64,000 nucleotides of DNA from Planomicrobium stackebrandtii (GCF_030814955.1 NZ_JAUSWB010000008.1:62001-126000); one strand, 5' to 3'; shown: positions 47,308 through 59,261, numbered from the stretch's first letter. Translations and numbers: made by a program. The notes: generated by a model not told the origin, from the sequence alone.

Positions 47308-48351
47308 ATGGATGCATTATCTGTCGCTCAGCGAAAACTGATGCCGGAAATGTCCGAACTCCTGAAAAAGCGATACCAGATTTTACAGACAATCTATTTG
47401 GAACAACCGATCGGCAGGCGAACTTTAAGTGAAGTTGCCGGTGCAACAGAGCGTGAAATCAGAAAAGAAACCGATTTGCTGCGCAATCAGCAGCTGATTG
47501 AAATGAAGACAGCAGGCATGACTGTCACTTCGCAAGGAGTGGAAGTGCTGGAAAAGCTGAAAGTTTTTGTTCGTGAAATATCCGGCCTGACAGATATGGA
47601 AATAGAACTGCAGACAATTTTAGGAATTTCTAAAGTGGTGATTTTGCCGCAAGACAGCGATGAAATTCCGGCAGTGAAATCTCATATCGGCAAAGAAGCT
47701 GCCCGTCTTCTGGAAGTATTGTTTGGCCGTTATAAAAAAATTGCCGTTACAGGCGGCAGTACAATGGCAGCAATTTCTAAAGAATTGTCAATCGGCAAAC
47801 CCAACCGGGCGCTTCAATTTATCGCAGCCCGCGGCGGACTGGGAGAGGATGTCCTGCATCAGGCCAACACCATCGCAGCCGCCTTTGCTGAAAAAACAGG
47901 CGGCTCATTCAAAACCCTTTACTTGCCTGATCACTTGAGCGTTGAAGCTTTCGCAATGATGATGAAAGAGCCGGTGATCAAGGAAATGATGGACTTGTAC
48001 GATCAGACAGACATAGTGGTCCATGGCATAGGCAACGCAGAGGAGATGGCGGTCCGCCGGCACTCTTCTCTGGAAGAGGTAGAAAAGATACGTTCAGGCG
48101 GAGCGGTAAGTGAGGCTTTTGGCTATTATTTCGATAAAGACGGAAAAATTGTTTATCGCATCCGCACAGCGGGCATTCAATTGGAACAGGTGCAAAAAGC
48201 TTCAACGATCTTAGCAGTTGCCGGTGGAGGTTCTAAAGCAAGAGCGATTTTATCTTATTTCAAAAATGCGCCAAACCCGACTGTGCTGGTCACAGACGAG
48301 GGCGCTGCAAGAAAAATTATCGAATTGACTAAAAAATTGGAGGAATTATAA
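47308..48351 (+). CDS. cggR: Central glycolytic genes regulator CggR
   Basis: SorC-family repressor of its own operon, 347 aa. The N-terminal helix-turn-helix is around QPIGRRTLSEVAGATEREIR. The C-terminal sugar-phosphate domain includes VTGGSTMAAISKEL, FIAARGGLGEDVLHQANTIA and VHGIGNAEEMAVRR. It binds FBP. It directly precedes gapA with no gap between stop and start codon. Confidence 0.96.
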   Translation: MDALSVAQRKLMPEMSELLKKRYQILQTIYLEQPIGRRTLSEVAGATEREIRKETDLLRNQQLIEMKTAGMTVTSQGVEVLEKLKVFVREISGLTDMEIELQTILGISKVVILPQDSDEIPAVKSHIGKEAARLLEVLFGRYKKIAVTGGSTMAAISKELSIGKPNRALQFIAARGGLGEDVLHQANTIAAAFAEKTGGSFKTLYLPDHLSVEAFAMMMKEPVIKEMMDLYDQTDIVVHGIGNAEEMAVRRHSSLEEVEKIRSGGAVSEAFGYYFDKDGKIVYRIRTAGIQLEQVQKASTILAVAGGGSKARAILSYFKNAPNPTVLVTDEGAARKIIELTKKLEEL

Positions 48352-49359
48352 ATGACTTTAAAATTAGCAATTAACGGATTTGGACGTATTGGACGCATCG
48401 TATTTCGTGGGGCAATGGCAAACGAAGAAGTGGAAGTTGTTGCAGTAAATGACTTGACTGACGCTAAAATGCTTGCTCACCTTCTAAAATACGATTCAAT
48501 CCACGGAACATTGGATGCTGAAGTTTCAGCAGAAGGCGATAACATTGTTGTGAACGGCAAAACAATCCGCGTATTTTCTGAAAAAGACCCAGCAAACCTT
48601 CCATGGAAAGACCTTGGCGTAGATATTGTTGTTGAATCTACTGGATTCTTCACAGACACAGAATCTGCTTCAAAACACATCCAAGCCGGCGCGAAGAAAG
48701 TTATCGTTTCAGCACCAGGCAAAAGCGGCATGAAAACACTTGTTATGGGTGTTAACCATGAATCTTACAACCCAGAAGAACACGATGTTGTATCGAACGC
48801 ATCTTGTACTACAAACGGCTTAGCTGGAATTTCTAAAGTATTGAACGACCGTTTTGGCATCAAGCACGCAATGATGACAACAATCCACTCTTACACAAAT
48901 GACCAAATTCTTTTGGATTCACCGCACAAAGACTACCGCCGTGCACGTGCAGCTGCAGAATCAATGATTCCAACAACAACTGGAGCAGCAGTAGCAGTAG
49001 CCCAAGTCTTGCCTGAACTGGAAGGCAAAATTGACGGTATGGCAATCCGCGTACCAACTTCAAACGTATCTTTAATTGACTTGGTAGTAGACCTTGAGCA
49101 AAAAGTTACAGCAGAAGATGTTAACAATGCTTTGAAAGAAGCAACTGAAAACGAATTGAAAGGTTACTTGGAATACAGCGACCTGCCATTAGTTTCAAAA
49201 GACTATAACGGCAATTCTGCTTCTTCAACAGTTGACGGCTTGTCAACAATGGCACTTGGCGACAACATGGTTAAAGTTCTTGCTTGGTACGATAACGAGT
49301 CTGGCTATTCAGCACGTTGTATCGACCTTGCATTGCACATGTACAAAACAGGATTGTAA
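48352..49359 (+). CDS. gapA: Glyceraldehyde-3-phosphate dehydrogenase (NAD)
   Basis: Glycolytic GAPDH, 335 aa. Rossmann motif NGFGRIGRIVFRG, NAD-type Asp in VNDLTD, catalytic Cys in SNASCTTNG and catalytic His in TTIHSYTNDQ. Position five after the Cys is Gly; most GAPDHs have Cys, Ala or Ser there. Codon use is strongly biased, as in a highly expressed gene. An intrinsic terminator lies between gapA and pgk, which can raise gapA mRNA over the rest. Confidence 0.97.
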   Translation: MTLKLAINGFGRIGRIVFRGAMANEEVEVVAVNDLTDAKMLAHLLKYDSIHGTLDAEVSAEGDNIVVNGKTIRVFSEKDPANLPWKDLGVDIVVESTGFFTDTESASKHIQAGAKKVIVSAPGKSGMKTLVMGVNHESYNPEEHDVVSNASCTTNGLAGISKVLNDRFGIKHAMMTTIHSYTNDQILLDSPHKDYRRARAAAESMIPTTTGAAVAVAQVLPELEGKIDGMAIRVPTSNVSLIDLVVDLEQKVTAEDVNNALKEATENELKGYLEYSDLPLVSKDYNGNSASSTVDGLSTMALGDNMVKVLAWYDNESGYSARCIDLALHMYKTGL

Positions 49360-49412
49360 TTCCAAAATCATAGCTTAATTACCAATGAACCCCTATAATA
49401 AAAGAGGGTAAA

Positions 49413-49447
49413 AGGGGCGGGGACATACCCCGTCCCTTATTTTTTTG
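49413..49447 (+). terminator. Intra-operon terminator between gapA and pgk
   Basis: A 9-bp stem GGGGCGGGG/CCCCGTCCC (one G-T pair), loop ACATA, then TTATTTTTTT. It lies inside the glycolytic operon. Confidence 0.85.
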
Positions 49448-49469
49448 AATACAAATAGGAGGTATTTTC

Positions 49470-50654
49470 ATGCAGCAGAAAATGACCATGAAAGATTTGG
49501 ATTTGAAAGGGAAACGTGTATTTTGCCGTGTTGATTTTAACGTACCGATGGAAGAAGGCAAGGTAACGGATGATACAAGAATCCGTGCAGCAGTGCCAAC
49601 AATCGAATACTTGATCGAACAAGGTGCAAAAGTGATTTTGGCCAGCCATTTGGGACGTCCAAAGGGTCAAGTCAACGAAGACATGAGACTCGCTGCGACA
49701 GGTGTCCGGTTAGGTGAATTGTTACATAAAGAAGTGAAGAGCCTGAATGAGTCGATCGGCGCGAAAGTTGAAAACGAAATTTCAACAATGCAAGAAGGCG
49801 ACATTATCCTGCTTGAAAACGTCCGCTTCCATCCGGGAGAAGAAAAGAATGACGAGGAGCTGGCAAAAGCGTTTGCCAATCTTGCAGATGTCTTTGTTAA
49901 CGATGCATTTGGTGCAGCTCACCGTGCACACGCTTCTACAGCCGGTATTGCCAGCCACCTGCCAGCCGTATCCGGTTTGCTGCTGGAAAAAGAGCTGGAT
50001 GTATTGGGCAAGGCATTGTCAGAACCCGACCGTCCATTTACGGCAATCATCGGCGGCGCTAAAGTAAAAGATAAAATCGGTGTAATCGACCATTTGCTGG
50101 ATAAGGTCGATAATTTGCTGATTGGCGGGGGACTTTCTTATACCTTTATCAAAGCACAAGGCTTTGAAATCGGAAACTCGCTAGTGGAAAATGACAAACT
50201 GGACTTGGCTAAATCGTTCATCGAAAAAGCAGAGCAAAAAGGCGTAAAACTTTATTTGCCGGTTGATGCTACAGTCGCCAGTGAATTCTCTAATGACGCA
50301 GATAAGAAAAATGTTGATATCCAGGAAATCCCATCTGATTGGGAAGGGCTGGATATCGGACCTGAAACTGTAAAGTTATATGCAGACGTTATCAAAAATT
50401 CGAAATTGATCATTTGGAACGGGCCAATGGGCGTCTTTGAAATGCCGTCTTATGAAAATGGCACAAAATCGGTAGCACAAGCAATGGCTGAAACCTCCGG
50501 ATATACAGTAATTGGCGGCGGTGATTCTGCTGCAGCTGTTGAAAAATTCCATGTGGCCGATAAAATGGATCACATCTCTACAGGCGGCGGCGCTTCCTTG
50601 GAGTTTATGGAAGGCAAAGATTTGCCAGGCGTTAGTGCGTTAACAGATAAGTAA
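49470..50654 (+). CDS. pgk: Phosphoglycerate kinase
   Basis: Makes ATP from 1,3-bisphosphoglycerate. The 394 aa show the substrate-binding N-terminal segment [30 protein letters not shown] and [11 protein letters not shown], and the C-terminal nucleotide part [18 protein letters not shown] and [12 protein letters not shown]. The start is ATG 49470, 9 nt after AGGAGG. Confidence 0.98.
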   Translation: MQQKMTMKDLDLKGKRVFCRVDFNVPMEEGKVTDDTRIRAAVPTIEYLIEQGAKVILASHLGRPKGQVNEDMRLAATGVRLGELLHKEVKSLNESIGAKVENEISTMQEGDIILLENVRFHPGEEKNDEELAKAFANLADVFVNDAFGAAHRAHASTAGIASHLPAVSGLLLEKELDVLGKALSEPDRPFTAIIGGAKVKDKIGVIDHLLDKVDNLLIGGGLSYTFIKAQGFEIGNSLVENDKLDLAKSFIEKAEQKGVKLYLPVDATVASEFSNDADKKNVDIQEIPSDWEGLDIGPETVKLYADVIKNSKLIIWNGPMGVFEMPSYENGTKSVAQAMAETSGYTVIGGGDSAAAVEKFHVADKMDHISTGGGASLEFMEGKDLPGVSALTDK

Positions 50655-50681
50655 GGCGATTAATTGAAAGGGAGTGTTTTT

Positions 50682-51443
50682 GTGAGAAAACCAATTATTG
50701 CAGGAAACTGGAAAATGTATAAAACAGCAACTGAGGCAAAACAATTTGTCGAAGAAGTAAATGGCTTAGTGCCGGACTCTGAAAAACTGGATGCCGTAAT
50801 TTGCGCTCCTGCCATTTTCCTGGCGCAGCTGGTCAGATCTGCAGAAAACAGCCCGCTTCAAATCGGAGCACAAACAATGTCCGAAGAAGATGAAGGTGCA
50901 TTTACTGGAGAAATCAGCCCTGTCCAATTAACGGATATCGGCGTGAAATATGTTATTATCGGCCATTCAGAGCGCCGCCAGTATTTCAATGAAACTGACG
51001 AGTCGGCAAACAAAAAAGTTAAAGCGGCGTTCACCCATGGCTTAGTGCCGATACTTTGTGTTGGTGAAACACTGGAGCATCGCGAAAATGGCGAAACAGG
51101 TGCTATTGTTGAAGCACAAGTCGAAAAAGGAATTTCCGGTTTGAGCGAAGAACAGATCATTCAATTGGTCATTGCGTATGAGCCTATCTGGGCAATCGGT
51201 ACAGGAAAAACAGCTACTGCTGAAGATGCAAACGAAGTTTGTGGAATTGTCCGCAAAAAAGTGGGGTCATTATACAACGAACAAGCGGCTGAGCAGCTTC
51301 GCGTTCAGTACGGCGGCAGCGTAAAGCCGGCCAATATCGATGAACTGATGGGCATGGAGCATATTGATGGAGCATTGGTTGGAGGCGCAAGCCTGGAAGC
51401 CGATTCTTTTATCAAATTGTTGGAGGCTGGTTCACATGCGTAA
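50682..51443 (+). CDS. tpiA: Triosephosphate isomerase
   Basis: A 253-aa TIM barrel beginning [13 protein letters not shown] with the catalytic Lys. The catalytic His is in [11 protein letters not shown] and the Glu in [14 protein letters not shown]; the phosphate loop is [14 protein letters not shown] 50682 is 7 nt after GGGAG; the in-frame TTG 50664 is upstream of that site. It overlaps gpmI by 8 nt. Confidence 0.97.
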   Translation: MRKPIIAGNWKMYKTATEAKQFVEEVNGLVPDSEKLDAVICAPAIFLAQLVRSAENSPLQIGAQTMSEEDEGAFTGEISPVQLTDIGVKYVIIGHSERRQYFNETDESANKKVKAAFTHGLVPILCVGETLEHRENGETGAIVEAQVEKGISGLSEEQIIQLVIAYEPIWAIGTGKTATAEDANEVCGIVRKKVGSLYNEQAAEQLRVQYGGSVKPANIDELMGMEHIDGALVGGASLEADSFIKLLEAGSHA

Positions 51444-52968
51444 AACCGAACATCCAGCGGCTCTTATCATCTTAGATGGATTTGGCTGCCGTGAAGAGAC
51501 TTTCGGTAATGCAGTTGCACAAGCGAACAAACCGAATTTTGATCGCCTTTGGAAAACCTATCCGCATGAACTGCTGACGGCTTCTGGGGAAGCGGTCGGT
51601 TTGCCGGATGGGCAAATGGGCAACTCAGAAGTAGGACACTTGAATATTGGTGCCGGACGAGTGGTTTACCAAAACCTGACGCGCATCAATAAAGCGATTC
51701 GTGAAGGCGATTTTTATGAAAATCCTGTATTTCTTGAGGCGATTGCCAACGCCAAAAGCCGCGGCAAAGCGCTTCACATTTTAGGCTTATTGTCGGATGG
51801 CGGGGTTCATAGCCATTATGAGCATCTATTTGCTTTATTGAGGCTGGCAAAGCAGCAAGGATTAACGGAAGTGTATGTTCATGGTTTCCTGGATGGCCGG
51901 GATGTTGGACCGCGAACTGCACTTAAATACGTAGAAGAAGCTGAGCAGAAAATGCGAGAAATTGGCGTCGGCAAATTTGCATCAATCAGTGGCCGCTATT
52001 ATGCGATGGACCGTGACCAACGGTGGGAACGTGCCGATTTGGCATACCGCGTTTTGGTTGACGGCATTGGCACAACGGCTCCTTCAGCAAATGCCGGCAT
52101 CACATATTCTTATGACCAAGATGTTTCCGATGAATTTGTCGTGCCATTTGCCATTGTCGAAGACGGCAAACCGGTTGCAACAATCGATTCAGGCGATTCG
52201 TTGATTTTCTTCAACTTCCGTCCGGACCGCTCGATTCAATTAACTGCTGCTTTTATACGCGAAGATTTTACCGGTTTCCCGTTAAGCGCCAAACACCCGA
52301 AAGATTTAACTTATATTACGTTTACTTCTTATAGTGAGGATTTGCCGACACGCGTCGCATTTGAAACGCTAAACTTGGAAAATACCATCGGAGAAGTTAT
52401 CTCAGCTAACGGATTGACACAGCTGCGGATTGCAGAAACCGAAAAATATCCGCACGTAACTTTCTTTATGAGCGGAGGGCGTGAAAACGTCTTTCCTGGT
52501 GAAGACCGCATCCTTGTGGCGTCTCCAAAGGTTGCAACATATGATCTGCAGCCTGAAATGAGTGCTTACGAAGTGACCGACCGTCTGGTAGAGCAAATTG
52601 AAGCGGGGGCACACGATGCCATCATCTTGAATTTTGCCAATCCAGATATGGTCGGGCACAGCGGTTTGTTGGAACCGACGATCCGTGCTATTGAAGTGGT
52701 GGATGAATGTCTGGGACGCATTGTTGATGCACTGCATGCCCAGGGAGGGTCTGCAGTGATCACAGCTGACCATGGCAACGCCGATGAAGTTCGCACGGTA
52801 GAAGGATTGCCAATGACGGCACATACGACCAATCAAGTACCGGTGATTTTGACAAAGTCAGATTACGTACTGCGCCCAGGCGGCATTCTTGCTGACCTGG
52901 CACCAACAATCTTAAAAATGCTGAACGTCGAACAACCGATCGAAATGACTGGAAAACCATTATATTAA
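51436..52968 (+). CDS. gpmI: 2,3-bisphosphoglycerate-independent phosphoglycerate mutase
   Basis: Manganese-dependent mutase of the alkaline-phosphatase superfamily, 510 aa. Metal motif [11 protein letters not shown], phospho-Ser in [17 protein letters not shown], arginine motifs GRDVGPRTA and [16 protein letters not shown], and C-terminal metal sites [12 protein letters not shown] and [13 protein letters not shown] 51436 overlaps the tpiA stop; longer frames run inside tpiA. Confidence 0.97.
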   Translation: MRKTEHPAALIILDGFGCREETFGNAVAQANKPNFDRLWKTYPHELLTASGEAVGLPDGQMGNSEVGHLNIGAGRVVYQNLTRINKAIREGDFYENPVFLEAIANAKSRGKALHILGLLSDGGVHSHYEHLFALLRLAKQQGLTEVYVHGFLDGRDVGPRTALKYVEEAEQKMREIGVGKFASISGRYYAMDRDQRWERADLAYRVLVDGIGTTAPSANAGITYSYDQDVSDEFVVPFAIVEDGKPVATIDSGDSLIFFNFRPDRSIQLTAAFIREDFTGFPLSAKHPKDLTYITFTSYSEDLPTRVAFETLNLENTIGEVISANGLTQLRIAETEKYPHVTFFMSGGRENVFPGEDRILVASPKVATYDLQPEMSAYEVTDRLVEQIEAGAHDAIILNFANPDMVGHSGLLEPTIRAIEVVDECLGRIVDALHAQGGSAVITADHGNADEVRTVEGLPMTAHTTNQVPVILTKSDYVLRPGGILADLAPTILKMLNVEQPIEMTGKPLY

Positions 52969-52984
52969 AAGGGAGCTGTTTTAA

Positions 52985-54280
<1,296 letters not shown>

Positions 54281-54309
54281 TATCTGAGTTAAGTTAGACG
54301 ATATTTAAA

Positions 54310-54368
54310 AGAATGAGCGTAAGGTGGCGACTCCTTTGGGAAAGCGTCCACCTGGAGCGATTTCTTCA
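54310..54368. repeat. Dispersed structured repeat, copy B
   Basis: Second copy of the element at 2636-2692. The stem here is AGGTGG (54322-54327) with CCACCT (54348-54353). Compared with copy A, both arms changed so that pairing is kept. It lies between eno and its probable terminator, so it is probably transcribed with the operon. Confidence 0.75.
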
Positions 54369-54408
54369 GACCAACTTCTTTTAAATTAGGAAAGTTAATA
54401 CTTCAACT

Positions 54409-54436
54409 AAAAATAGAGGCAAATGCCTCTATTTTC
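54409..54436 (+). terminator. Glycolytic operon terminator
   Basis: Perfect 11-bp stem AAATAGAGGCA/TGCCTCTATTT, 2-nt visible gap (loop opens in practice), ending in TTTTC. Confidence 0.78.
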
Positions 54437-54512
54437 TATTGCTATTGTCACCGGTCACAATTTTTGGTAAACTTAGATTTGTTGTGAACGTTCTTTTCAG
54501 GAGGTGGAATTT

Positions 54513-54740
54513 ATGCATACGTTGTTAATGACATTACTCGTCATCGTATCGCTCGCATTAATCGTAGTCGTTTTATTGCAATCTGGAAAAAGTGCAGGTC
54601 TTTCAGGAGCCATCTCCGGTGGAGCAGAGCAACTTTTCGGCAAGCAAAAAGCTCGTGGTTTGGACTTGGTCCTTCACCGTGTAACGATCGTACTTGCTGC
54701 CTTATTCTTTATTCTGGCTGTTGCCGTAACGAAAGTTTAA
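54513..54740 (+). CDS. secG: Preprotein translocase subunit SecG
   Basis: A 75-aa two-TM subunit of the Sec channel: first helix [20 protein letters not shown], loop [20 protein letters not shown] (the family signature), second helix [22 protein letters not shown] 54513 is 8 nt after AGGAGG. It starts the secG-est-rnr-smpB-ssrA cluster. Confidence 0.96.
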   Translation: MHTLLMTLLVIVSLALIVVVLLQSGKSAGLSGAISGGAEQLFGKQKARGLDLVLHRVTIVLAALFFILAVAVTKV

Positions 54741-54755
54741 TGTAGATGATTAAAT

Positions 54756-54788
54756 CGCCTGACCATACATGGTTGGGCGTTTTCTTTT
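54756..54788 (+). terminator. secG terminator
   Basis: The CGCCTGACCA/TGGTTGGGCG stem (G-T pairs) with a 4-nt loop is followed by TTTTCTTTT. Confidence 0.75.
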
Positions 54789-54810
54789 AGTATTGGAATG
54801 GAGGGATTTC

Positions 54811-55557
54811 ATGCGGGTTTCGCAACCAAAACCATTTTTCTTCAAAGCAGGCAAGCGGGCAGTTCTCTTGCTGCATGGATTTACAGGAAACTCGGCGGAT
54901 GTCCGGATGCTGGGCCGCTTTTTGGAAACCAAAGGATATACCAGCATTGCACCGCATTACGCGGGGCATGGCGTGGCACCTGAAGAACTGGTTGGCACTG
55001 GTCCTGTGGACTGGTGGAAAGACGTAGAACAGGCATATGAGACATTGCTTGAAGAGGGCTATACTGAGATTGCAGTAGCGGGTCTGTCGCTTGGCGGCGT
55101 ATTCAGCCTGAAATTAGGGTATACAAAACCTATCAAGGGGATTGTCACCATGTGTGCGCCGATGTATATGAAAACCACCGACCTTATGTATGAAGGTGTG
55201 TTGAAATATGCACGGGAATATAAGAATTATGAAGGAAAAAACGATGAGCTTATCGAAAAAGAAATGAAGGCTTTCCAGGAACGGCCAATGGAATCGCTGG
55301 CCGATCTGCGGGCCTTGATTGCAGATGTCAAAAAGCACGTAGACCATGTCTATGCGCCTTTGTTTGTTGTTCAAGGCAGACTGGATAATGTCATCAATAC
55401 GGATTCGGCCAATGTTATTTACGAAAATGCCGAGTCAACCGATAAACACATTAAATGGTATGAAAACTCTGGTCATGTCATTACGCTTGATAAAGAGAAA
55501 AAGCAATTGCACGAAGACATTTTCGCATTTCTTGAATCGCTTGATTGGAGTGTGTGA
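54811..55557 (+). CDS. est: Carboxylesterase Est30-like
   Basis: A 248-aa alpha/beta hydrolase of the Est30/YvaK type. Oxyanion region [14 protein letters not shown], nucleophile Ser in [14 protein letters not shown], Asp in QGRLDNVIN and His in [10 protein letters not shown]. Such enzymes cleave short-chain esters in the cytosol. ATG 54811 follows GGAGGG; the frame start at 54769 lies in the secG terminator. est beside secG and rnr is the usual order. Confidence 0.93.
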   Translation: MRVSQPKPFFFKAGKRAVLLLHGFTGNSADVRMLGRFLETKGYTSIAPHYAGHGVAPEELVGTGPVDWWKDVEQAYETLLEEGYTEIAVAGLSLGGVFSLKLGYTKPIKGIVTMCAPMYMKTTDLMYEGVLKYAREYKNYEGKNDELIEKEMKAFQERPMESLADLRALIADVKKHVDHVYAPLFVVQGRLDNVINTDSANVIYENAESTDKHIKWYENSGHVITLDKEKKQLHEDIFAFLESLDWSV

Positions 55558-55581
55558 ACGGTCATAAAGGAGGAGTTTGAT

Positions 55582-57906
55582 TTGGGAAATAACGAAGGTT
55601 CATTAGAACAGCGCTTACTGGTCTTCATGCGTGAAGAAGCATACAAGCCGCTGACTGTACAGGAAATAGAAGAGCAATTCGGTTTTGAAGATGCCGATGA
55701 GTTTAAAGAATTGGTAAAAACATTAGTGCGTCTGGAAGAATCAGGAACGCTTGTCCGCTCAAGATCGAATCGCTACGGCGTACCGGAGCGGATGAATTTA
55801 ATGCGCGGAAAATTCATTGGGCATCCAAAAGGATTCGGCTTTGTTGCACCTGAAGAAGCCGGTTTGGATGATGTGTTTATTCCGCCGACTGAAACGAATG
55901 GTGCAGTAAACGGCGATAAAGTAATGATCCGCGTTTCTGAAGGATCCTCAGGAGACCGTCGCGAAGGCGCGATCATCCGAATTATCGAACGCGGTACGAC
56001 TAAAGCTGTCGGAACGTTCCAGGAAAACAAAGGGTTCGGTTTTGTCGTGACAGACGATAAAAAAATGAACATGGATATTTTTATTGCCAAGGATGACACG
56101 TTAGGCGCAGTAGATGGCCATAAAGTGGTTGTAGAGATTACAGGATGGCCGGAAGGCAGAAAATCTGCAACGGGTATGGTGACACAAATCCTTGGCCATA
56201 AAAACGATCCGGGCGTCGATATTCTTTCGATTATCCACAAATACGGAATTGAAACCGAATTTCCGCCGGATGTGTTGGAACAGGCAAACAATGTGCCGGA
56301 TGAAATTGATCCGGCAGATCTTACGGATCGCCGTGACTTGCGCAATGAACAGATTGTCACCATCGATGGCGCCGATGCAAAAGATTTGGATGATGCTGTC
56401 CAAGTTGTAAAATACGAAGATGGTACGTATAAATTAGGGGTGCATATCGCTGATGTCAGCCATTATGTGACAGAAGGGTCTGCAATTGACCGGGAAGCCT
56501 ATGACCGCGCTACGAGCATCTATTTAACTGACCGCGTCATTCCGATGATTCCGCATCGCCTGTCAAACGGAATTTGTTCATTAAACCCACAGGTCGACCG
56601 TCTGACTTTGTCTTGTGAGATGATTTTCAACGACCAGGGTGAAGTGGTTTCTCACGACATTTTCCAAAGCGTGATCAACACGTCAGCACGTATGACATAT
56701 ACGGATGTTTATGAAATTTTGGAGCAGGACAACCAGGAGCTGAAAGAGAAATACAGCGAATTGGTGCCAATGTTCGAATTGATGAAAGAGCTGGCTGAAG
56801 TTCTTCGTACGAAGCGGATGCGCCGCGGAGCCATCGATTTTGATTTTAAAGAATCCAAAGTGCTTGTCGATGAAAATGGCTACCCGACAGACGTAGTTGT
56901 CCGTGAACGCACTGTTTCTGAGCGCCTGATCGAAGAGTTTATGCTTGCTGCCAATGAAACGGTAGCTGAACATTTCCACCGCATGGAAGTGCCCGCGATT
57001 TACCGGATTCACGAAGATCCGAAGCCGGAAAAACTGCAGCGTTTTTTCGAGTTCGTGACGAATTTTGGGATTGTCGTAAAAGGTTCTGGCACACAGGTTC
57101 ATCCAAAAGCTTTGCAGGAAATTGTTGAATCTATTGCAGGAACTCCGGAAGAGCCGGTAATTTCCACAATGATGCTTCGTTCCATGCAGCAGGCGAAATA
57201 CTCGTCTGACAGCTTAGGGCATTTTGGCTTATCAACCGAGTTTTATACGCACTTCACTTCGCCGATTCGCCGTTACCCGGATTTGATTGTGCATCGTTTG
57301 ATTCGCACGTATTTAATCGAAAAGGATTTGTCGCAAAAAACAATCGCGTATTGGGATGCCAATATGGATGATATTGCTACACATACGTCAGAACGCGAAC
57401 GCCGTGCAGTTGAAGCCGAACGTGATACAGATGCTTTGAAGAAATCACAGTTCATGGCTGATAAAATCGGAGAGCAGTTTACCGGTATCATTTCTTCTGT
57501 AACGAATTTTGGTTTGTTTATTGAACTGGCAAACACGATTGAAGGTTTGGTTCACGTTTCCAATATGACGGATGATTACTACCGTTTTGACGATCGCAGC
57601 ATGATGATGATCGGCGAGCGCAGCAAACGCCAGTTCCGTATTGGTGACGAAATTGAAATCAAAGTCATTGGCGTAAAGCCTGAAGAATCATCGATTGATT
57701 TTGAAATTGTCGGCATGGTGCAAAACACGCGCCAGTCAAGAAGAGAGCAGCCGAAAGTGATCCGTGCTGGGAAAAAAGATGGCGGCGGAAAACCGGGACG
57801 TGATGGCAGAAAGCCAGATGGCGGCGGACCAACACGCAAGGCGAAAAACCAGAAGAAAAAGTTTTATGAAGGCGCAGCAAAACAAGGGCGCAACAAGAAA
57901 AAATAA
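55582..57906 (+). CDS. rnr: Ribonuclease R
   Basis: A 3'-5' exoribonuclease of 774 aa that degrades structured RNA, including tmRNA-rescued messages. It has an N-terminal winged helix, cold-shock domains ([23 protein letters not shown]), the RNB catalytic core ([14 protein letters not shown] with metal Asp residues), an S1 domain ([20 protein letters not shown]) and a basic Lys/Arg/Gly tail. The start is TTG 55582 after AAAGGAGGAG. It is just upstream of smpB, its functional partner. Confidence 0.97.
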   Translation: MGNNEGSLEQRLLVFMREEAYKPLTVQEIEEQFGFEDADEFKELVKTLVRLEESGTLVRSRSNRYGVPERMNLMRGKFIGHPKGFGFVAPEEAGLDDVFIPPTETNGAVNGDKVMIRVSEGSSGDRREGAIIRIIERGTTKAVGTFQENKGFGFVVTDDKKMNMDIFIAKDDTLGAVDGHKVVVEITGWPEGRKSATGMVTQILGHKNDPGVDILSIIHKYGIETEFPPDVLEQANNVPDEIDPADLTDRRDLRNEQIVTIDGADAKDLDDAVQVVKYEDGTYKLGVHIADVSHYVTEGSAIDREAYDRATSIYLTDRVIPMIPHRLSNGICSLNPQVDRLTLSCEMIFNDQGEVVSHDIFQSVINTSARMTYTDVYEILEQDNQELKEKYSELVPMFELMKELAEVLRTKRMRRGAIDFDFKESKVLVDENGYPTDVVVRERTVSERLIEEFMLAANETVAEHFHRMEVPAIYRIHEDPKPEKLQRFFEFVTNFGIVVKGSGTQVHPKALQEIVESIAGTPEEPVISTMMLRSMQQAKYSSDSLGHFGLSTEFYTHFTSPIRRYPDLIVHRLIRTYLIEKDLSQKTIAYWDANMDDIATHTSERERRAVEAERDTDALKKSQFMADKIGEQFTGIISSVTNFGLFIELANTIEGLVHVSNMTDDYYRFDDRSMMMIGERSKRQFRIGDEIEIKVIGVKPEESSIDFEIVGMVQNTRQSRREQPKVIRAGKKDGGGKPGRDGRKPDGGGPTRKAKNQKKKFYEGAAKQGRNKKK

Positions 57907-57909
57907 AAT

Positions 57910-57933
57910 TGCGGCTCACGGGCCGCTTTTTTG
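57910..57933 (+). terminator. rnr terminator
   Basis: Short stem GCGGC/GCCGC with a 6-nt loop and TTTTTT. Partial read-through into smpB is plausible. Confidence 0.72.
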
Positions 57934-57955
57934 AATCTAGCTGAGGTGAAACCAC

Positions 57956-58420
57956 ATGGCCAAAGGAGAAGGCAAAGTAATTGCCCAAAACAAGAAAGCC
58001 GGTTTCGATTTTTTCATTGAAGAAACGATCGAAGCAGGAATTGTCTTGCAGGGTACAGAAATCAAATCGGCACGAAACGGCAAGGTCCAGTTGAAGGAAT
58101 CGTTTGTACGGATCCGCAACGGCGAAGCCTGGATTTCAAATATGCACATCAGCCCTTATGACCAGGGCAATCAGTTTAACCATGACCCAACCCGGTCGCG
58201 GAAATTGCTGCTGCACAAAAAGCAGATTACGGACTTGCAGGAGCATTCAAAAGTGCAGGGTTCTGCGATCATACCGCTGAAAATGTATTTGAAAGACGGC
58301 TTTGCCAAAATTCTGCTCGGTGTCGGTAAAGGGAAGAAAAACTACGACAAGCGGGAAGACTTGAAGAAAAAAGACGCGAAACGGCAAATTGACCGTGCCA
58401 TAAAAGAATACAACCGCTAG
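57956..58420 (+). CDS. smpB: SsrA-binding protein SmpB
   Basis: A 154-aa OB-fold protein that delivers tmRNA to stalled ribosomes. Motifs [20 protein letters not shown] and [11 protein letters not shown], and the basic C-terminal tail [17 protein letters not shown] that enters the empty mRNA channel. ATG 57956 follows GAGGTGAAACC. It directly precedes ssrA. Confidence 0.97.
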   Translation: MAKGEGKVIAQNKKAGFDFFIEETIEAGIVLQGTEIKSARNGKVQLKESFVRIRNGEAWISNMHISPYDQGNQFNHDPTRSRKLLLHKKQITDLQEHSKVQGSAIIPLKMYLKDGFAKILLGVGKGKKNYDKREDLKKKDAKRQIDRAIKEYNR

Positions 58421-58423
58421 AGC

Positions 58424-58452
58424 TTGAAGTCTGACCAATGTTGTCTTATAAT
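58424..58452 (+). promoter_or_regulatory. ssrA promoter
   Basis: TTGAAG (58424-58429), a 17-nt spacer and TATAAT (58447-58452). The mature tmRNA begins 53 nt after the -10 box, so a leader is trimmed off, as expected. Confidence 0.8.
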
Positions 58453-58505
58453 AGGGATATAGCACATGAAGCTGTTTATTCATCTTCCGTGTCTCTTTTT
58501 AATAA

Positions 58506-58855
58506 GGGGACGTTACGGATTCGACAGGGATGATCTGGGCTTGGGTCGCGCGTCGGAGGATCGGCTCCGTCATCAACGTATTTATAACAACTGGCAAAAC
58601 AAACCAAAACCTAGCATTCGCAGCGTAAGCTCGGATCTGCTTTATCTATCCATCGCCCATGTGGCTGGGTAAAGCTCAACTTTAGTGGGATACAACGTTT
58701 GCTGCCATCTGAGGCAAACGGGAGAGATTCACAGATTAGTGCCCAGGACGCCTGCTTATTGGCAGAATGGTGCATGAACCCCAATGAATAAGCTACACGC
58801 GTAGACGCTCAAGTAGCGGAGTTTCTGGACGCGGGTTCGACTCCCGCCGTCTCCA
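58506..58855 (+). ncRNA. ssrA: Transfer-messenger RNA (tmRNA)
   Basis: A 350-nt tmRNA. The 5' end GGGGACGTTACGGATTCGAC pairs with the 3' end CGTCTCC plus discriminator A, forming the Ala-tRNA-like acceptor; the T-arm is GCGGGTTCGACTCCCGC. CCA is not encoded. By analogy with B. subtilis the resume codon is GGC 58593, giving the tag (A)GKTNQNLAFAA and stop TAA at 58626-58628. That is three residues shorter than the B. subtilis tag. Bases 58789-58864 (3' end plus flank) are duplicated in damaged form at 60225-60290, so ssrA served as an integration site. Confidence 0.97.
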
Positions 58856-58913
58856 TAGTGAGATTGCTGCTAAATGCAGTGGTATTAAGTTTTAAGAAGT
58901 TAGGGATATTAAT

Positions 58914-58942
58914 AGGGAGTTAAACTAAGGTGAAAACTCCCT
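58914..58942 (+). repeat. Inverted repeat just after ssrA
   Basis: AGGGAGTT (58914-58921) and AACTCCCT (58935-58942) form an 8-bp hairpin with a 13-nt loop. There is no T-run. Confidence 0.5.
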
Positions 58943-58973
58943 AATAAATGCCCTTACGAATTTGCTTCAAATG

Positions 58974-59005
58974 ACCTTCTAATTTATTTGAATTAGGAGG
59001 TTTTT
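58974..59005 (+). terminator. Terminator whose stem contains a ribosome site
   Basis: An 11-bp stem ACCTTCTAATT/AATTAGGAGGT (one G-T pair), loop TATTTG, then TTTT. It is probably the present ssrA terminator. The right arm holds AGGAGG, 7 nt before ATG 59008. Confidence 0.72.
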
Positions 59006-59007
59006 GT

Positions 59008-59070
59008 ATGGGTAGAAAACACGGTATTTTTTCCATTCCGTCAGAAGAAATTGATTTTTTTACAAAGTAG
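59008..59070 (+). CDS. Mini-ORF of 20 aa in the ssrA island
   Basis: It reads MGRKHGIFSIPSEEIDFFTK and stops at TAG 59070. A perfect AGGAGG with 7-nt spacing precedes ATG, but that site lies in a terminator stem. It could be the surviving start of a longer lost gene or a genuine short peptide. I do not recognise it. Confidence 0.3.
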   Translation: MGRKHGIFSIPSEEIDFFTK

Positions 59071-59150
59071 AATAAAAATGAAAGAACCGGCATTACTATT
59101 TCCTCTTTTAGTTGTTTATGACTAGTGACTATAAGGGGGGGCTTTTTGTT

Positions 59151-59261
59151 TTGGTTAAAAGTAACGAGTTAGTTGATAATTTAAAAATTTATTAGCAAAT
59201 CCAAGAATTTATAGATAAGCATAAGGAATACCAATTGACGATGAATTATTTTACTATATAA
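59151..59261 (+). pseudogene. Probable broken small ORF
   Basis: After AAGGGGGGG, a TTG start reads MVKSNELVDNLKIY, then TAG (59193-59195), then continues in the same frame as QIQEFIDKHKEYQLTMNYF before TAA 59261. The flow across the stop suggests a former helical protein interrupted by a nonsense change. Homology is unknown. Confidence 0.3.
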
